64,000 nt of DNA from an uncultured Pelagimonas sp. (GCA_947497905.1 CANMIH010000003.1:186001-250000); one strand, 5' to 3'. Positions 42,076 through 51,780 are shown, numbered from the stretch's first letter. The notes: a model not told the origin generated them from the sequence alone. Numbers and translations: made by a program.

Positions 42076-42237
42076 TCAGTCCTTGCTCTCGTTATCCTGC
42101 CCGGAAATGTCTTTTTCCAACGCCCGCGCGCGGGTTTGCGCCTTGCGGCGGGCCAAATTGGCCTTCAACGCGGATTTCAACCGGTCTTCACGGCCGGCAT
42201 CTTTGCGGGGCTTTTTTGTGGGCGATCCTTTTTCCAT
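42076..42237 (-). CDS. very small basic protein upstream of murA
   Basis: A 53-codon frame beginning [20 protein letters not shown], rich in Lys and Arg, continuing with helix-like [19 protein letters not shown] and an acidic end (SGQDNESKD). It stops 5 bp before murA in the same direction, and codon third positions are GC-rich, both signs of a real gene. The function is unknown. The ribosome site is not strong, so it may instead be part of the murA leader. Confidence 0.6.
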   Translation of the reverse strand: MEKGSPTKKPRKDAGREDRLKSALKANLARRKAQTRARALEKDISGQDNESKD

Positions 42238-42347
42238 ACCCCATGCTTTATCGCAGCCACTTTCATCGGTCCAGTGGGCGCACCGCGTTCACAAAGGGGG
42301 AGTTTCAAAAGAAAGCTCACCGGACAGAAAAAAATCAAAAAAAGCAC

Positions 42348-42376
42348 TTGCGCGCACCTGATGCTGGGTCTAGAAG
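42348..42376 (+). promoter_or_regulatory. promoter of tRNA-Thr
   Basis: TTGCGC at 42348-42353 and TAGAAG at 42371-42376, spacer 17 bp. The tRNA starts 13 bases after the -10 hexamer. An A-rich stretch lies just upstream of the -35. Confidence 0.55.
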
Positions 42377-42388
42377 CCCGCTCACGCT

Positions 42389-42463
<75 letters not shown>

Positions 42464-42711
42464 TGACTTCCCTGTCAGATGTTTTGCATTCCTAGGTCCG
42501 GTCGCCGCCAGTAGCGCACGCGCCTTACGTCGGTCCGACTGCACTAATACTCTCACGCACGAATACAAAGCTTACGAGCGCCGAGACCTGGTCTCGCCCC
42601 ACGCCATTTCCATTTTGGAAAAGCATCATAGCCTTTTCTCAGATCCTGCACCCAAGCCAAAACGCGGCTCAGATCGTGTAAATCCTCAACGTAAAGATCA
42701 CTGAGTGAGGT

Positions 42712-45700
42712 TCAAAACCACTCGATGGTATAATCGGCATCAACCCCGTGGACAGAAAGATATCTAAAATCGCTCAGCACACCTGAAAACCCCTGACCTT
42801 CGTCCACCGAAACAGACTGCGTCAAGACGCCCGTTTCGTCAAAAAAGCCCAGATTTACATGATCCTGCGCATCGTCTGCGATGCGAATGGTTATGTGCTG
42901 CGCCCGATCAAACGCCCTAAAATCAAAGAAATCAACATCATCCACACTCACGTGCTCTGCTCTCGCGGTGCCGACGATCGCAGCATCAAGATTTCGCATT
43001 TGCAGGGCACCTTCGATGCTATCGCCCGTTCGATCAAAGTCTTTGACTTCCAGCAGAAGGGAATTTCCAGCATCGGCAATAAAAAGAGTGTTTTCCAGGA
43101 TGGCGACATCCGCAGGCATGTTCAGAAGTTCACCAAAGGCATACCCACTTTCTGCACCCATCAGCGTGTGTACTTTGCCCCCCGCATCAACATATCTAAC
43201 CCTGTGGTTAAATGAATCCGCAAAGTAGAGTGTTCCATCACCTTCATAGTAGGCCATACCAACCGGCGTATTCAGATAGGCGTCAGTTGCCTGGCCGAGA
43301 TCTCCCGCAAATGCCCCCTGCCCTTGGTAGCTCCCCTGAATCTGAACCCCGGCATACGACACGATCCCCGCCTCTGTCGAATACTCAACGATGCGGTTGT
43401 TCCAGGAATCTGAGATAAAGATACGGCCGGCCTCGGTCTCCAAAACGCGCAATGGCGTATTCAATTTGGCGTTATGGCCTAAGCTTGCTCCCTGAGTGCC
43501 ATCCCCGGCCAAGATAGAAACGATGCCATCCGCATCAATCATCTTGATGGTATGGTTAAAACTGTCAGCGACCAGCAGCCCGCCATCCTTAGTGGCTTGG
43601 ACGTCGTAGATGGACTGGAATCGCGCCTCTGTCCGCATCCCCCCTACGCCGCTGTCTCCGCCTTCAATGCTTCCGGCAAACACCTCAGAACTTCCATTCT
43701 GGCCGAACTTCAGGATGCGATTGTTTCCTTCCACCACAAAGATATCACCAGCTGCATTTATCGACATCGCATTCGGGTAGTAGAGCGAAGACGACGGGCC
43801 GCCGCCGGAATAGTAGGAGTTCACCCCATTTCCAGCAATCACCTCGATCCCGCTATCGGTAAACTCCAAAATGCGGGGTGATTGATTGTCCAGGGCAAAA
43901 AGCCTGCCATCGAACACTTCGAGGTCAACAATCGTATCTGATGAGCCAATCTGGGCGCCATAGTTTCCGATCAAAGTATTATCTGTCAGATCAAAGGCAT
44001 ACACGCGGCCAGCGTCAGAATCGGTGATCACGAGAGTGGAATCGACAACACTCATGAAGGAAACATTGGCAAACGACGTATTTAGGGCGACAGTTTCCTG
44101 GCCCCCTGTATCCGGGTTGATTTTGAGAACTGTGACATGGTCCCCGACCAGATGATGCCCCGACAAAGGATCGACGACAAGCCCACCGCCAAAGGCCGCG
44201 CCCAGTTCGAGGCTGAACACCTGCTGGCCGGTGCTGGTAAACTTTTGATAATACTTCTTTTGAGCAATCCCATCCTGGATCAGCAGATAGACGAAGTTTT
44301 CGTCGATAATTGCGTCGACCACTGTAACTTCATTGGCAAATGACGATTTATCATAATGCCAGCGGTACCAGCTTCCATCGTCACTTTGGCGAAGAACCTG
44401 TGCCCCATCCGTCAGGGTATACCCGCTGTTAAAATAGTGATCCGTAGTAACAAAGAGATTGCCGCGGTAATCCCGCCCGATATCTTGTACCTCACCAACG
44501 CTTATCAGTGCACCGTCTCTGAGAACCACCTCCCGAGAAGACTGCACCCCCCATAATGTTCTGACGTAACCTGTTTCAAAATTGAGCTCACGTATAAGAT
44601 TGTTGGCCGAATCTGAAAACAGAACTGTGCTCTGCGAATTGGCAAACAACCGCACCGGGGCGTTCAAGGTCACGTCAGATCCGACGCCTTCCTCCCCGGA
44701 ATACCCCAAAGCCAAACCTCCGGCGACCCGCGTGGCGCTTCCATCTTGATACACGCGCCAGATGTTTCCACCGAGCGTATTGGTCACAAGGAAAGACCCG
44801 TCCGGTAAAAACAAGGCGTCTGACGGGTAATTCAGATGCAAATCATCGATCGAAGCAATACGGTCGGGCTGACTCCCCAGAATGTAATCTACTCTGCGAT
44901 CGTCTGAATGAACTGAAATGTCCTGCCACCCTGATTGGACGCTTTGAAAGTAATTCAGCGTACTTTGGGTCAACTCAAGCGTTTCGGGCACCGCGAACGC
45001 ACGCCACGAATACTCGCCTTCACCCACATCTATGCTCAGCGTCCCCTTCGTACTCAGGTAGCTTCCAACATTTTTAGTCACACTGTCCCGCAGCTGGACG
45101 ATGTATTTCTCTGCTCCGTCATAGAAGAACGAAAAATCCAAGCTGGGATCGGCATCATCAATCGGACCAATTTCGATTGCGGCATTCGTGACAACATCAA
45201 GCCAGTCCCTCGGATCAACCACGTCGTTGCCCGCCAACGAAACAACTTGCCCCGCTTTTGAAATCAGTTCTAGGGATATCAGCGCACCATTTACGTGTGC
45301 AGATATGGTGTTCACCCCATCCTGCAGCGTGAAATTCATCAAACGACCATAGCTATAAAAGGCCTCATTGGCGGTGATCTGCGAGGTTTCCAAGCTGACG
45401 TAGAAGGGCGCGCTCACATCTATTTTGTCGGAAAGAACAACATTCACCGAGCCATCTGGGCGCTCTTCGATGACAAACCATCCCCCCGCCTCATCGCCAT
45501 AATTGGCAAGCAACACCGACACTGGATCACCCGTTTCGGACCTAAGGTGAACACGATACACACCCGCGTCGAGGCCTGACGTCTCAATCCCATCCCTATA
45601 GACCCCGGAGGTCACGATATCACCTGCAAGTGTCGCAATCTCATAAAACCCATTGGGTATAACAGATGCCAAAGAGATCGTCTCACTGGGAGAAAACGGA

Positions 45701-47595
45701 ACATCTTCCACAGCAACCACCGCGCCATTTGCAACCGTTGCTGTGAGCGTAATTTGCCCAGACGCCGCAAACCCCGTTATCGTATTCACACCTTCCGCAA
45801 GCGTGAACCGAAGCTGGTGCCCATAGCTGTAGTAGCCCGTATTCCCTGCGCCCGTTTCGGTTTCCAGCGCCACATAAAACGGAGAGCTCACGTCGACACT
45901 GTCGGAGAGAAAGAAATCAACCGTGCCATCGGACCGCTGATCAACAAGAAACCAATCGCGGCCTCCGTCGCCTGACGGCGCAAGCAACATGGTGCGCGTT
46001 GACGATGAGCCACTGGAAAACTGAACCTGATAAAGTCCTTCATCCAAACCGGATGTTTCGATGGAGCCGAGGTAGTCGCCAGACTTCACCACCGCACCGT
46101 CAAGGGACATCACATTGAAGGTTTCGAAAGCAAAAGTTGCGGGCAACTGCACTGACTCATTGGCGCCAATCCCGAGGCCCTCAACAGCCACCAATGCACC
46201 ATTTGCAACCCTCGCCGTGAGCGAAAATTTCCCAGACGCCGCAAACCCGGTAATCGTATTTACCCCCTCCGCAAGCGTAAAACGGAGCTGGCGTCCATAG
46301 CTGTAATAGCCCGTATTCCCTGCGCCCGTTTCGGTTTCCAGCGCCACATAAAACGGAGAGCTCACGTCGACGCTGTCGGAGAGAAAGAAATCAACCGTCC
46401 CATCAGACCGCTGATCAACAAGAAACCAGCCCTCTCCCCCCTCGCCAGACGGTGAAAGCAACATGGTCTGTGACGAGGCTGTGCCACTGGAAAATTGGAC
46501 GTGATAAAGGCCGGGTTCCAGACCGAATGTCTCGATGAATCCCGAGTAATCACCGGCCTTCACCACCGCACCGTCAAGGGACATCACATTGAAGGTTTCG
46601 AAAGCAAAAGTTGCGGGCAACTGCACTGACTCATTGGCGCCAATCCCGAGGCCCTCAACAGCAACCACCGCGCCATTTGCAACCGTTGCTGTGAGCGTGA
46701 TTTGCCCTGACGCCGCAAACCCCGTTATCGTATTCGCACCTTCCGCAAGCGTGAACCGAAGCTGGTGCCCATAGCTGTAGTAGCCGGTATTCCCTGCGCC
46801 GGTTTCGGTTTCCAGCGCCACATAAAACGGAGAGCTCACGTCGACGCTGTCGGAGAGAAAGAAATCAACCGTGCCATCGGACCGCTGATCAACCAGAAAC
46901 CAGTCGCGGCTTCCGTCGCCTGACGGCGCAAGCAACATGGTGCGAGAGGACGATGAGCCACTGGAAAACTGAACTTGATAAAGCCCTTCATCCAAACCGG
47001 ATGTTTCGATGGAGCCGAGGTAGTCGCCAGACTTCGCCACCGCACCGTCAAGAGACATCACATTGAAGGTTTCGAAAGCAAAATTTGCGGGCAACTGCAC
47101 AGTCTCGTCAGAGCCAAGCGCAAGATCCTCAACAGCCACCAATACGCCATTTGCAACCCTCGCCGTGAGCGAAAATTGCCCAGACGCCGCAAACCCGGTA
47201 ATCGTATTTACCCCCTCCGCAAGCGTGAACCGAAGCTGGTGCCCATAGCTGTAGTAGCCCGTATTCCCTGCGCCGGTTTCGTTTTCCAACGCCACATAAA
47301 ACGGGGAGCTCACGTCGACGCTGTCGGAGAGAAAGAAATCAACCGTCCCATCAGACCGCTGATCAACAAGAAACCAGTCCCGTCCTCCGTCGCCAGACGG
47401 GGCAAGCAACATGGTGTAGGAGGAGGTCAATCCATCGGAGAATTGGACCTGGTATAATCCGGCCCCCAACCCAGATGTCTCGATAGATCCTAGATGTTCT
47501 CTGGATTTCACCACCGCGCCATTCGGAGAGGTTATACTGTAGGTCTGGAATTTCGGGTGAACGGTCGGGAAGATACTTTCGGACGCCACAAACAC
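42712..47595 (-). CDS. giant repeat protein: five 158-aa repeats, NHL propeller, PPC-like C-terminus
   Basis: About 1,627 aa. After a short N-terminus without a clear signal peptide come five tandem repeats of exactly 158 residues (about residues 16-805; each has WFLVDQRSDGTVDFFLSDSV or a variant and YYSYGHQLRFTLAEGVNTI). An Ig/FN3-like part follows to about 920. An NHL beta-propeller spans about 930-1540 (DSWNNRIVEYS, ADSFNHRVRYVDAGGKVH, VEGNNRILKFG). The last 85 residues resemble a PPC domain (DVDFFDFRAF to YTIEWF). No RTX motifs. Probably a surface or secreted adhesin/scaffold, route unknown. GTG 47595 has AGAGG eight bases upstream; GTG 47604 is an alternative. Confidence 0.85.
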   Translation of the reverse strand: MFVASESIFPTVHPKFQTYSITSPNGAVVKSREHLGSIETSGLGAGLYQVQFSDGLTSSYTMLLAPSGDGGRDWFLVDQRSDGTVDFFLSDSVDVSSPFYVALENETGAGNTGYYSYGHQLRFTLAEGVNTITGFAASGQFSLTARVANGVLVAVEDLALGSDETVQLPANFAFETFNVMSLDGAVAKSGDYLGSIETSGLDEGLYQVQFSSGSSSSRTMLLAPSGDGSRDWFLVDQRSDGTVDFFLSDSVDVSSPFYVALETETGAGNTGYYSYGHQLRFTLAEGANTITGFAASGQITLTATVANGAVVAVEGLGIGANESVQLPATFAFETFNVMSLDGAVVKAGDYSGFIETFGLEPGLYHVQFSSGTASSQTMLLSPSGEGGEGWFLVDQRSDGTVDFFLSDSVDVSSPFYVALETETGAGNTGYYSYGRQLRFTLAEGVNTITGFAASGKFSLTARVANGALVAVEGLGIGANESVQLPATFAFETFNVMSLDGAVVKSGDYLGSIETSGLDEGLYQVQFSSGSSSTRTMLLAPSGDGGRDWFLVDQRSDGTVDFFLSDSVDVSSPFYVALETETGAGNTGYYSYGHQLRFTLAEGVNTITGFAASGQITLTATVANGAVVAVEDVPFSPSETISLASVIPNGFYEIATLAGDIVTSGVYRDGIETSGLDAGVYRVHLRSETGDPVSVLLANYGDEAGGWFVIEERPDGSVNVVLSDKIDVSAPFYVSLETSQITANEAFYSYGRLMNFTLQDGVNTISAHVNGALISLELISKAGQVVSLAGNDVVDPRDWLDVVTNAAIEIGPIDDADPSLDFSFFYDGAEKYIVQLRDSVTKNVGSYLSTKGTLSIDVGEGEYSWRAFAVPETLELTQSTLNYFQSVQSGWQDISVHSDDRRVDYILGSQPDRIASIDDLHLNYPSDALFLPDGSFLVTNTLGGNIWRVYQDGSATRVAGGLALGYSGEEGVGSDVTLNAPVRLFANSQSTVLFSDSANNLIRELNFETGYVRTLWGVQSSREVVLRDGALISVGEVQDIGRDYRGNLFVTTDHYFNSGYTLTDGAQVLRQSDDGSWYRWHYDKSSFANEVTVVDAIIDENFVYLLIQDGIAQKKYYQKFTSTGQQVFSLELGAAFGGGLVVDPLSGHHLVGDHVTVLKINPDTGGQETVALNTSFANVSFMSVVDSTLVITDSDAGRVYAFDLTDNTLIGNYGAQIGSSDTIVDLEVFDGRLFALDNQSPRILEFTDSGIEVIAGNGVNSYYSGGGPSSSLYYPNAMSINAAGDIFVVEGNNRILKFGQNGSSEVFAGSIEGGDSGVGGMRTEARFQSIYDVQATKDGGLLVADSFNHTIKMIDADGIVSILAGDGTQGASLGHNAKLNTPLRVLETEAGRIFISDSWNNRIVEYSTEAGIVSYAGVQIQGSYQGQGAFAGDLGQATDAYLNTPVGMAYYEGDGTLYFADSFNHRVRYVDAGGKVHTLMGAESGYAFGELLNMPADVAILENTLFIADAGNSLLLEVKDFDRTGDSIEGALQMRNLDAAIVGTARAEHVSVDDVDFFDFRAFDRAQHITIRIADDAQDHVNLGFFDETGVLTQSVSVDEGQGFSGVLSDFRYLSVHGVDADYTIEWF
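45190..47559 (-). repeat. five tandem 474-bp repeats inside the giant gene
   Basis: Units at about 47559-47086, 47085-46612, 46611-46138, 46137-45664 and 45663-45190. The period is exactly 474 bp: the block encoding DGTVDFFLSD recurs at this step. Units 1-4 are highly similar at DNA level, unit 5 is divergent. Units 2 and 4 share QITLTATVANGAVVAVE while 1 and 3 share FSLTARVANG, pointing to duplication of a two-unit, 948-bp block. Recombination could change copy number. Confidence 0.88.
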
Positions 47596-47882
47596 AGCGT
47601 GCACCTCTAAAATAACCTAAAACAATGAAGCTCAATCAATTGCACTCTAAGATTGCTTAGATCTTTGGATTTTTCAACCATGCATATAGATTGGTTTCCT
47701 TCGACTCTTAGATACCTGCGCGCCCCTCATGCAGGTCGAACTCTGGATGTCACCCAACCGCGCGCTAATTCCCCATCTCCGGCCTCCGCAACGCGCTCTT
47801 CTGGCAAACGGCCGCATGTCTCGGACTTGCCAAACTTGCATTTCCCCCACATCCCGGCCTAAGCCTTCGCATCCCAAAGGAA

Positions 47883-49103
47883 ATGATCTCTGTGTTTGCC
47901 TACCGCGTCCTTCTCAGTCTCTTTGCAACCGTAACTTTGTTCAAAGCTGCACGCGCAGGACAGCTCGCTGCGCGAATGGGCCGAGAGACTGCACAGCCCG
48001 GCCCGCATATTTGGCTTCACGGCGCGTCAAATGGGGAACTGACATCTGTGCGCCCGGTGTTGGAACAGGTGATCGCGGACCGGCCGGATCTGAACTGGCT
48101 GATCACCACCAATACGACAACAGCCCAGACCATGGTCGACGGCTGGAACCTGCCTCAGATCAGCACGCGTCTGGCCCCTGTGGATCTAAGCTATGTTCAG
48201 TCGCGGATGATGCGGCGCTGGGATGTGCGCGCTCATATCGCGCTCGAATCCGAGCTTTGGCCCAATCGGTTTCGCCTGTGCCCCGGCCCTGTAATTCTAT
48301 TGGGTGCGCGCCTTAGCGAAAGCACGGCCCGCGCCTGGTCGAAGCTTGGCGATCTGGCGCAACAGGCCCTCACCCCGGTGGTCTATGCATCCGCTCAAGA
48401 CAGCGCCTCGCTGGCGCGATTTGATGAGCTAGGCCTCTCCAAAGACGCCCAAGGGCCAGTTGTGGACCTCAAGTCGTTCTACAAACCACCTACTGCGACA
48501 GGTGACGGGACGGATTTCACCGAGTTCCCGCGCGGCACAACCTGGCTTGCAGCCTCGACCCATGACGGAGAAGAAGAAATTGTGCTGGCCGCGCATCTCA
48601 AGGCGTTAGAAACTCACCCCGAGTTGAAACTCATCTTGGCCCCGCGTCACCCAAACCGTGGCGATGCGATTGCCGACATGATCGAAACAGCAGGACTTCG
48701 CTTTGCACGGCGCAGCGCGGGAGAGCCGCCCGCCAATACGCAGGTCTATCTGGCCGACACACTGGGCGAGATGCATCTGTGGTACCCGCGCGCCGGGCGG
48801 GTCTATGTGGGGGGCGGTTTGACCGACCGAGGTGGACACACGCCGTATGAACCCGCAGCCTTTGAGGCCGCGCTGATCTTTGGTGCAGACACAAAAAACT
48901 TCCGCGCCTCTTATGACCGCCTGCGCGCCGCAGATGCGGCCATTGAAGTCACCAATGTTGAAAGCCTAGCTCAGGCGCTTACAGATCTCGAACCTGTTGA
49001 CGTGCAACGTGAAAAAGGGGCTTCGGCCAAAGAAGCACTCAAACAGGACGGCGATATCGGCGACCTGATCCAAAGCATCTTAAAACATCTCCCCAAGGTG
49101 TAA
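47883..49103 (+). CDS. waaA: 3-deoxy-D-manno-octulosonic acid (Kdo) transferase
   Basis: Inner-membrane-associated GT30 glycosyltransferase of 406 aa that adds Kdo to lipid A precursors. An N-terminal hydrophobic anchor (VFAYRVLLSLFATVTLFKAA) precedes the GT-B fold: IWLHGASNGELTSVRPVLEQ, ALESELWPNRFRLC, LAASTHDGEEEIVL, RHPNRGDAI and GGLTDRGGHTPYEPAA. The catalytic Glu is in the GASNGE segment. ATG 47883 lies very close to AAAGGA; the in-frame GTG at 47892 is better spaced and may be the real start. Confidence 0.93.
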   Translation: MISVFAYRVLLSLFATVTLFKAARAGQLAARMGRETAQPGPHIWLHGASNGELTSVRPVLEQVIADRPDLNWLITTNTTTAQTMVDGWNLPQISTRLAPVDLSYVQSRMMRRWDVRAHIALESELWPNRFRLCPGPVILLGARLSESTARAWSKLGDLAQQALTPVVYASAQDSASLARFDELGLSKDAQGPVVDLKSFYKPPTATGDGTDFTEFPRGTTWLAASTHDGEEEIVLAAHLKALETHPELKLILAPRHPNRGDAIADMIETAGLRFARRSAGEPPANTQVYLADTLGEMHLWYPRAGRVYVGGGLTDRGGHTPYEPAAFEAALIFGADTKNFRASYDRLRAADAAIEVTNVESLAQALTDLEPVDVQREKGASAKEALKQDGDIGDLIQSILKHLPKV

Positions 49104-49167
49104 CGAGACTTGCGCGTTCGAGGGATATGATTATCTTGGTTCGAACCTCATTTGCGGCTGAGCATAG

Positions 49168-49653
49168 ATGATCCACTACACCCTGAAATGTGCCAATGGG
49201 CACGCCTTTGACAGCTGGTTCCAATCCGCCAGCGCCTTTGACAAGTTGCAGGCCGCTGGACATGTGTCCTGTACCCTGTGCGGGTCATCTGAGGTTGAAA
49301 AGGCGTTGATGGCTCCCCGAGTTCAGATCTCATCGAAGTCGGAGACCGCCAAACAGGAAGCTCCGCTAGAAGAGGCCAAACCAACGGATGGACCAGCGTC
49401 ACCGCCAGCGCCCTCACTTTCAGAACCGCGTTCTGACGCCGAAAAGGCCATTGCCGCTCTCAAAGAGCATGTCGAGAAAAACTCGGATTATGTTGGCAGT
49501 GATTTTGCGTCAGAAGCCCGTGCCATGCACACAGGTGACGCGCCTGAGCGCGCCATTTGGGGGGAAACCCGTGGTGATGAGGCCAAACAACTGATCGAGG
49601 AGGGCATCCCGGTGGCCCCCCTGCCCTTCATGCCCACACGCAAAAGCAACTAA
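49168..49653 (+). CDS. DUF1178 family protein
   Basis: A 161-aa cytosolic protein. The N-terminal part is a probable zinc ribbon: LKCANGHAFDSWFQSASAFD with Cys8, then VSCTLCGSSEVEKALMAPRV. A Pro/Ala/Glu-rich linker follows. The C-terminal half (NSDYVGSDFASEARAMHTGD, then ERAIWGE) is the conserved DUF1178 signature. The function is unknown; widespread in alphaproteobacteria. Confidence 0.9.
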   Translation: MIHYTLKCANGHAFDSWFQSASAFDKLQAAGHVSCTLCGSSEVEKALMAPRVQISSKSETAKQEAPLEEAKPTDGPASPPAPSLSEPRSDAEKAIAALKEHVEKNSDYVGSDFASEARAMHTGDAPERAIWGETRGDEAKQLIEEGIPVAPLPFMPTRKSN

Positions 49654-49714
49654 ACCATTTTAATAACGCCATTATGGCGCTAACGCTTGGGCAGGCTTCA
49701 ATTGAGGAGTGCCC

Positions 49715-50365
49715 ATGTCCAAGACTTTTTTGATCACCGGCGCCAATCGTGGCATCGGCGCTGCCCTATCTCAGTCCCTGACCGATCGCGGCGACACCGT
49801 TTTGCGCACCGCTCGCAGCGGTGAGGGGTTTTTGCCCTTGGATGTCACCGAAACAGCGTCGCATCAGGCTCTTGCCAACCAACTGGACGGGCAGGTCATC
49901 GATACATTGATTTGCAATTCAGGTGTTTATCTCGATAAGGGATTCGCCCTGGAGGCTGACTATGATGCCGAAGCCTGGGCGCAGACCTATGCGGTGAATG
50001 TCACCGGTGTGTTTCTGACGGTGCAAAACCTTCTTGCCAATCTGCGCCTGTCGTCGTCCCCCAAAGTCGCCATCATCGGTTCGCAGATGGGATCAAGCAC
50101 ACGGGCCTCTGGCACAAGTCTGATCTACCGCACCTCCAAAGCCGCGGCGCTTAACCTTGGGTTCAATCTTGCCTCGGCTCTCAAGGACGAAGGTATTGCG
50201 GTCGGCATTTACCATCCCGGATGGGTGCGCACCGATATGGGCGGCGATGACGGGGACATCGACGTCGGCGAAGCGGTCACAGGACTGGTCAAAGAGTTCG
50301 ATGCGCTCTCGCTTGCCTCAACGGGGTGTTTTCGCACCTGGGACGGGCGCGATCACCCGATCTAA
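49715..50365 (+). CDS. short-chain dehydrogenase/reductase
   Basis: A 216-aa classical SDR: cofactor motif TGANRGIGAALSQSL, NSGVY in place of NNAG, catalytic Ser in AIIGSQMGS and YRTSK (Tyr-x3-Lys). The C-terminus contains VGIYHPGWVRTDMGGDDGD. NADP preference is suggested by the Arg after the glycine motif. The substrate is unknown. GAGGAG lies five bases before the ATG at 49715; GTG 49709 is less likely. Confidence 0.88.
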   Translation: MSKTFLITGANRGIGAALSQSLTDRGDTVLRTARSGEGFLPLDVTETASHQALANQLDGQVIDTLICNSGVYLDKGFALEADYDAEAWAQTYAVNVTGVFLTVQNLLANLRLSSSPKVAIIGSQMGSSTRASGTSLIYRTSKAAALNLGFNLASALKDEGIAVGIYHPGWVRTDMGGDDGDIDVGEAVTGLVKEFDALSLASTGCFRTWDGRDHPI

Positions 50366-50489
50366 GCAAGCAAGCGCATAAAGCCGCGCACCAAACGCAA
50401 CAATATTGTGTCACAGGGCAGGCTGAGTGCTTGCCCTCTTCGCATCAAAGGCCTAAACCGCATCGGACCTTTAACCCCGGGGGATTGTT

Positions 50490-51725
50490 ATGCCCGTCCT
50501 GGTGATGAAATTTGGCGGCACATCTGTCGCCACGCTCGACCGGATCCGCCGCGCCGCCAAGCGTGTTGGTGTCGAAGTAGCCAAAGGCTACGACGTCATC
50601 GTCATCGTTTCAGCTATGTCCGGCGAAACCAATAAACTTGTTGGCTATGTCAACGAAACCTCGCCGCTGTTCGACGCCCGTGAATACGATGCGATTGTCA
50701 GCTCGGGTGAGAATGTAACCGCAGGCCTGATGGCGCTGACCTTGCAGGAAATGGATGTTCCCGCGCGCAGCTGGCAGGGCTGGCAGGTGCCGGTGAAAAC
50801 CACCTCGGCCCATGCCTCGGCACGGATCGAAGAAATCCCAACCGACAATATCAATGCCAAGTTTGGCGAAGGTATGAAGGTCGCTGTGGTTGCGGGCTTC
50901 CAGGGTTTTAGCCCAGAGGGCCGGATCACCACTTTGGGACGTGGCGGATCAGACACCACAGCCGTGGCCTTTGCCGCCGCCTTTGGCGCAGAGCGCTGTG
51001 ACATCTATACTGACGTTGATGGTGTTTACACCACCGACCCGCGCATCTGTGACAAGGCGCGCAAGCTTGATCGCATTTCGTTTGAAGAAATGCTGGAACT
51101 GGCCTCACTTGGGGCAAAAGTCTTGCAGACCCGTTCGGTCGAACTGGCCATGCGGTACAAAGTCAAACTGCGCGTGTTGAGCAGTTTTGAGGAACAGTCT
51201 GACGAAGCCGGAACGCTCGTCTGCGACGAGGAGGACATCATGGAAAGCAATGTCGTGGCCGGTGTGGCCTATTCCCGTGACGAAGCAAAACTGACCCTGG
51301 TTTCGGTTGCGGACCGTCCGGGCATCGCCGCCGCCATTTTCGTGCCTCTGGCCGAAGCAGGCGTCAATGTCGACATGATCATTCAGAACATTTCTGAAGA
51401 AGGTCGCACCGACATGACCTTCTCCTGCCCCACCGATCAGGTGAAACGTGCAGAGCAGGCCTTGATGGCGCGCAAAGATGCGGGCGACATCAACTTTCAT
51501 GGGCTGGATGTTGATGAAGGCGTCGCCAAAGTGTCGATCGTGGGCATCGGCATGCGCAGCCACGCAGGTGTCGCATCGAAAATGTTCCAGGTGCTGGCGG
51601 ACGAAGGCATCAACATCAAGGTTATCACCACCTCCGAGATCAAGGTTTCGGTTCTGGTTGAGCGCAAATACATGGAGCTGGCTGTTCAGGCCTTGCATGA
51701 TGCCTTTGAGCTCGAAAAAGCCTGA
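50490..51725 (+). CDS. lysC: aspartate kinase
   Basis: First enzyme of the aspartate family (Lys, Thr, Met and diaminopimelate). 411 aa, monofunctional. The KFGGTSVATLDRI kinase motif is at the N-terminus, VSAMSGETNKL and TLGRGGSDTTAVAFA follow, and two C-terminal ACT domains (about 265-411) give feedback regulation. GGGGGA precedes the ATG. A strong terminator follows. Confidence 0.96.
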   Translation: MPVLVMKFGGTSVATLDRIRRAAKRVGVEVAKGYDVIVIVSAMSGETNKLVGYVNETSPLFDAREYDAIVSSGENVTAGLMALTLQEMDVPARSWQGWQVPVKTTSAHASARIEEIPTDNINAKFGEGMKVAVVAGFQGFSPEGRITTLGRGGSDTTAVAFAAAFGAERCDIYTDVDGVYTTDPRICDKARKLDRISFEEMLELASLGAKVLQTRSVELAMRYKVKLRVLSSFEEQSDEAGTLVCDEEDIMESNVVAGVAYSRDEAKLTLVSVADRPGIAAAIFVPLAEAGVNVDMIIQNISEEGRTDMTFSCPTDQVKRAEQALMARKDAGDINFHGLDVDEGVAKVSIVGIGMRSHAGVASKMFQVLADEGINIKVITTSEIKVSVLVERKYMELAVQALHDAFELEKA

Positions 51726-51753
51726 TCTCTCTGATCCAATAGACAATGCAACA

Positions 51754-51780
51754 AGCCCACCGTCTTGGTGGGCTTTTTTG
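51754..51780 (+). terminator. lysC terminator
   Basis: AGCCCACC-GTCTT-GGTGGGCT followed by TTTTTTG, about 28 bp after the lysC stop. Strong intrinsic terminator on the plus strand. Confidence 0.93.

Noticed and set aside
41381-42361. 326- and 324-codon open frames antisense to murA
   Set aside because: Shadows of murA extending into the tRNA-Thr leader; composition is Arg/Pro/Gln-rich without family similarity.
45190-47559. CRISPR-like array
   Set aside because: The repeats are 474 bp, directly adjacent and in frame inside one protein gene; there are no short repeats with unique spacers.
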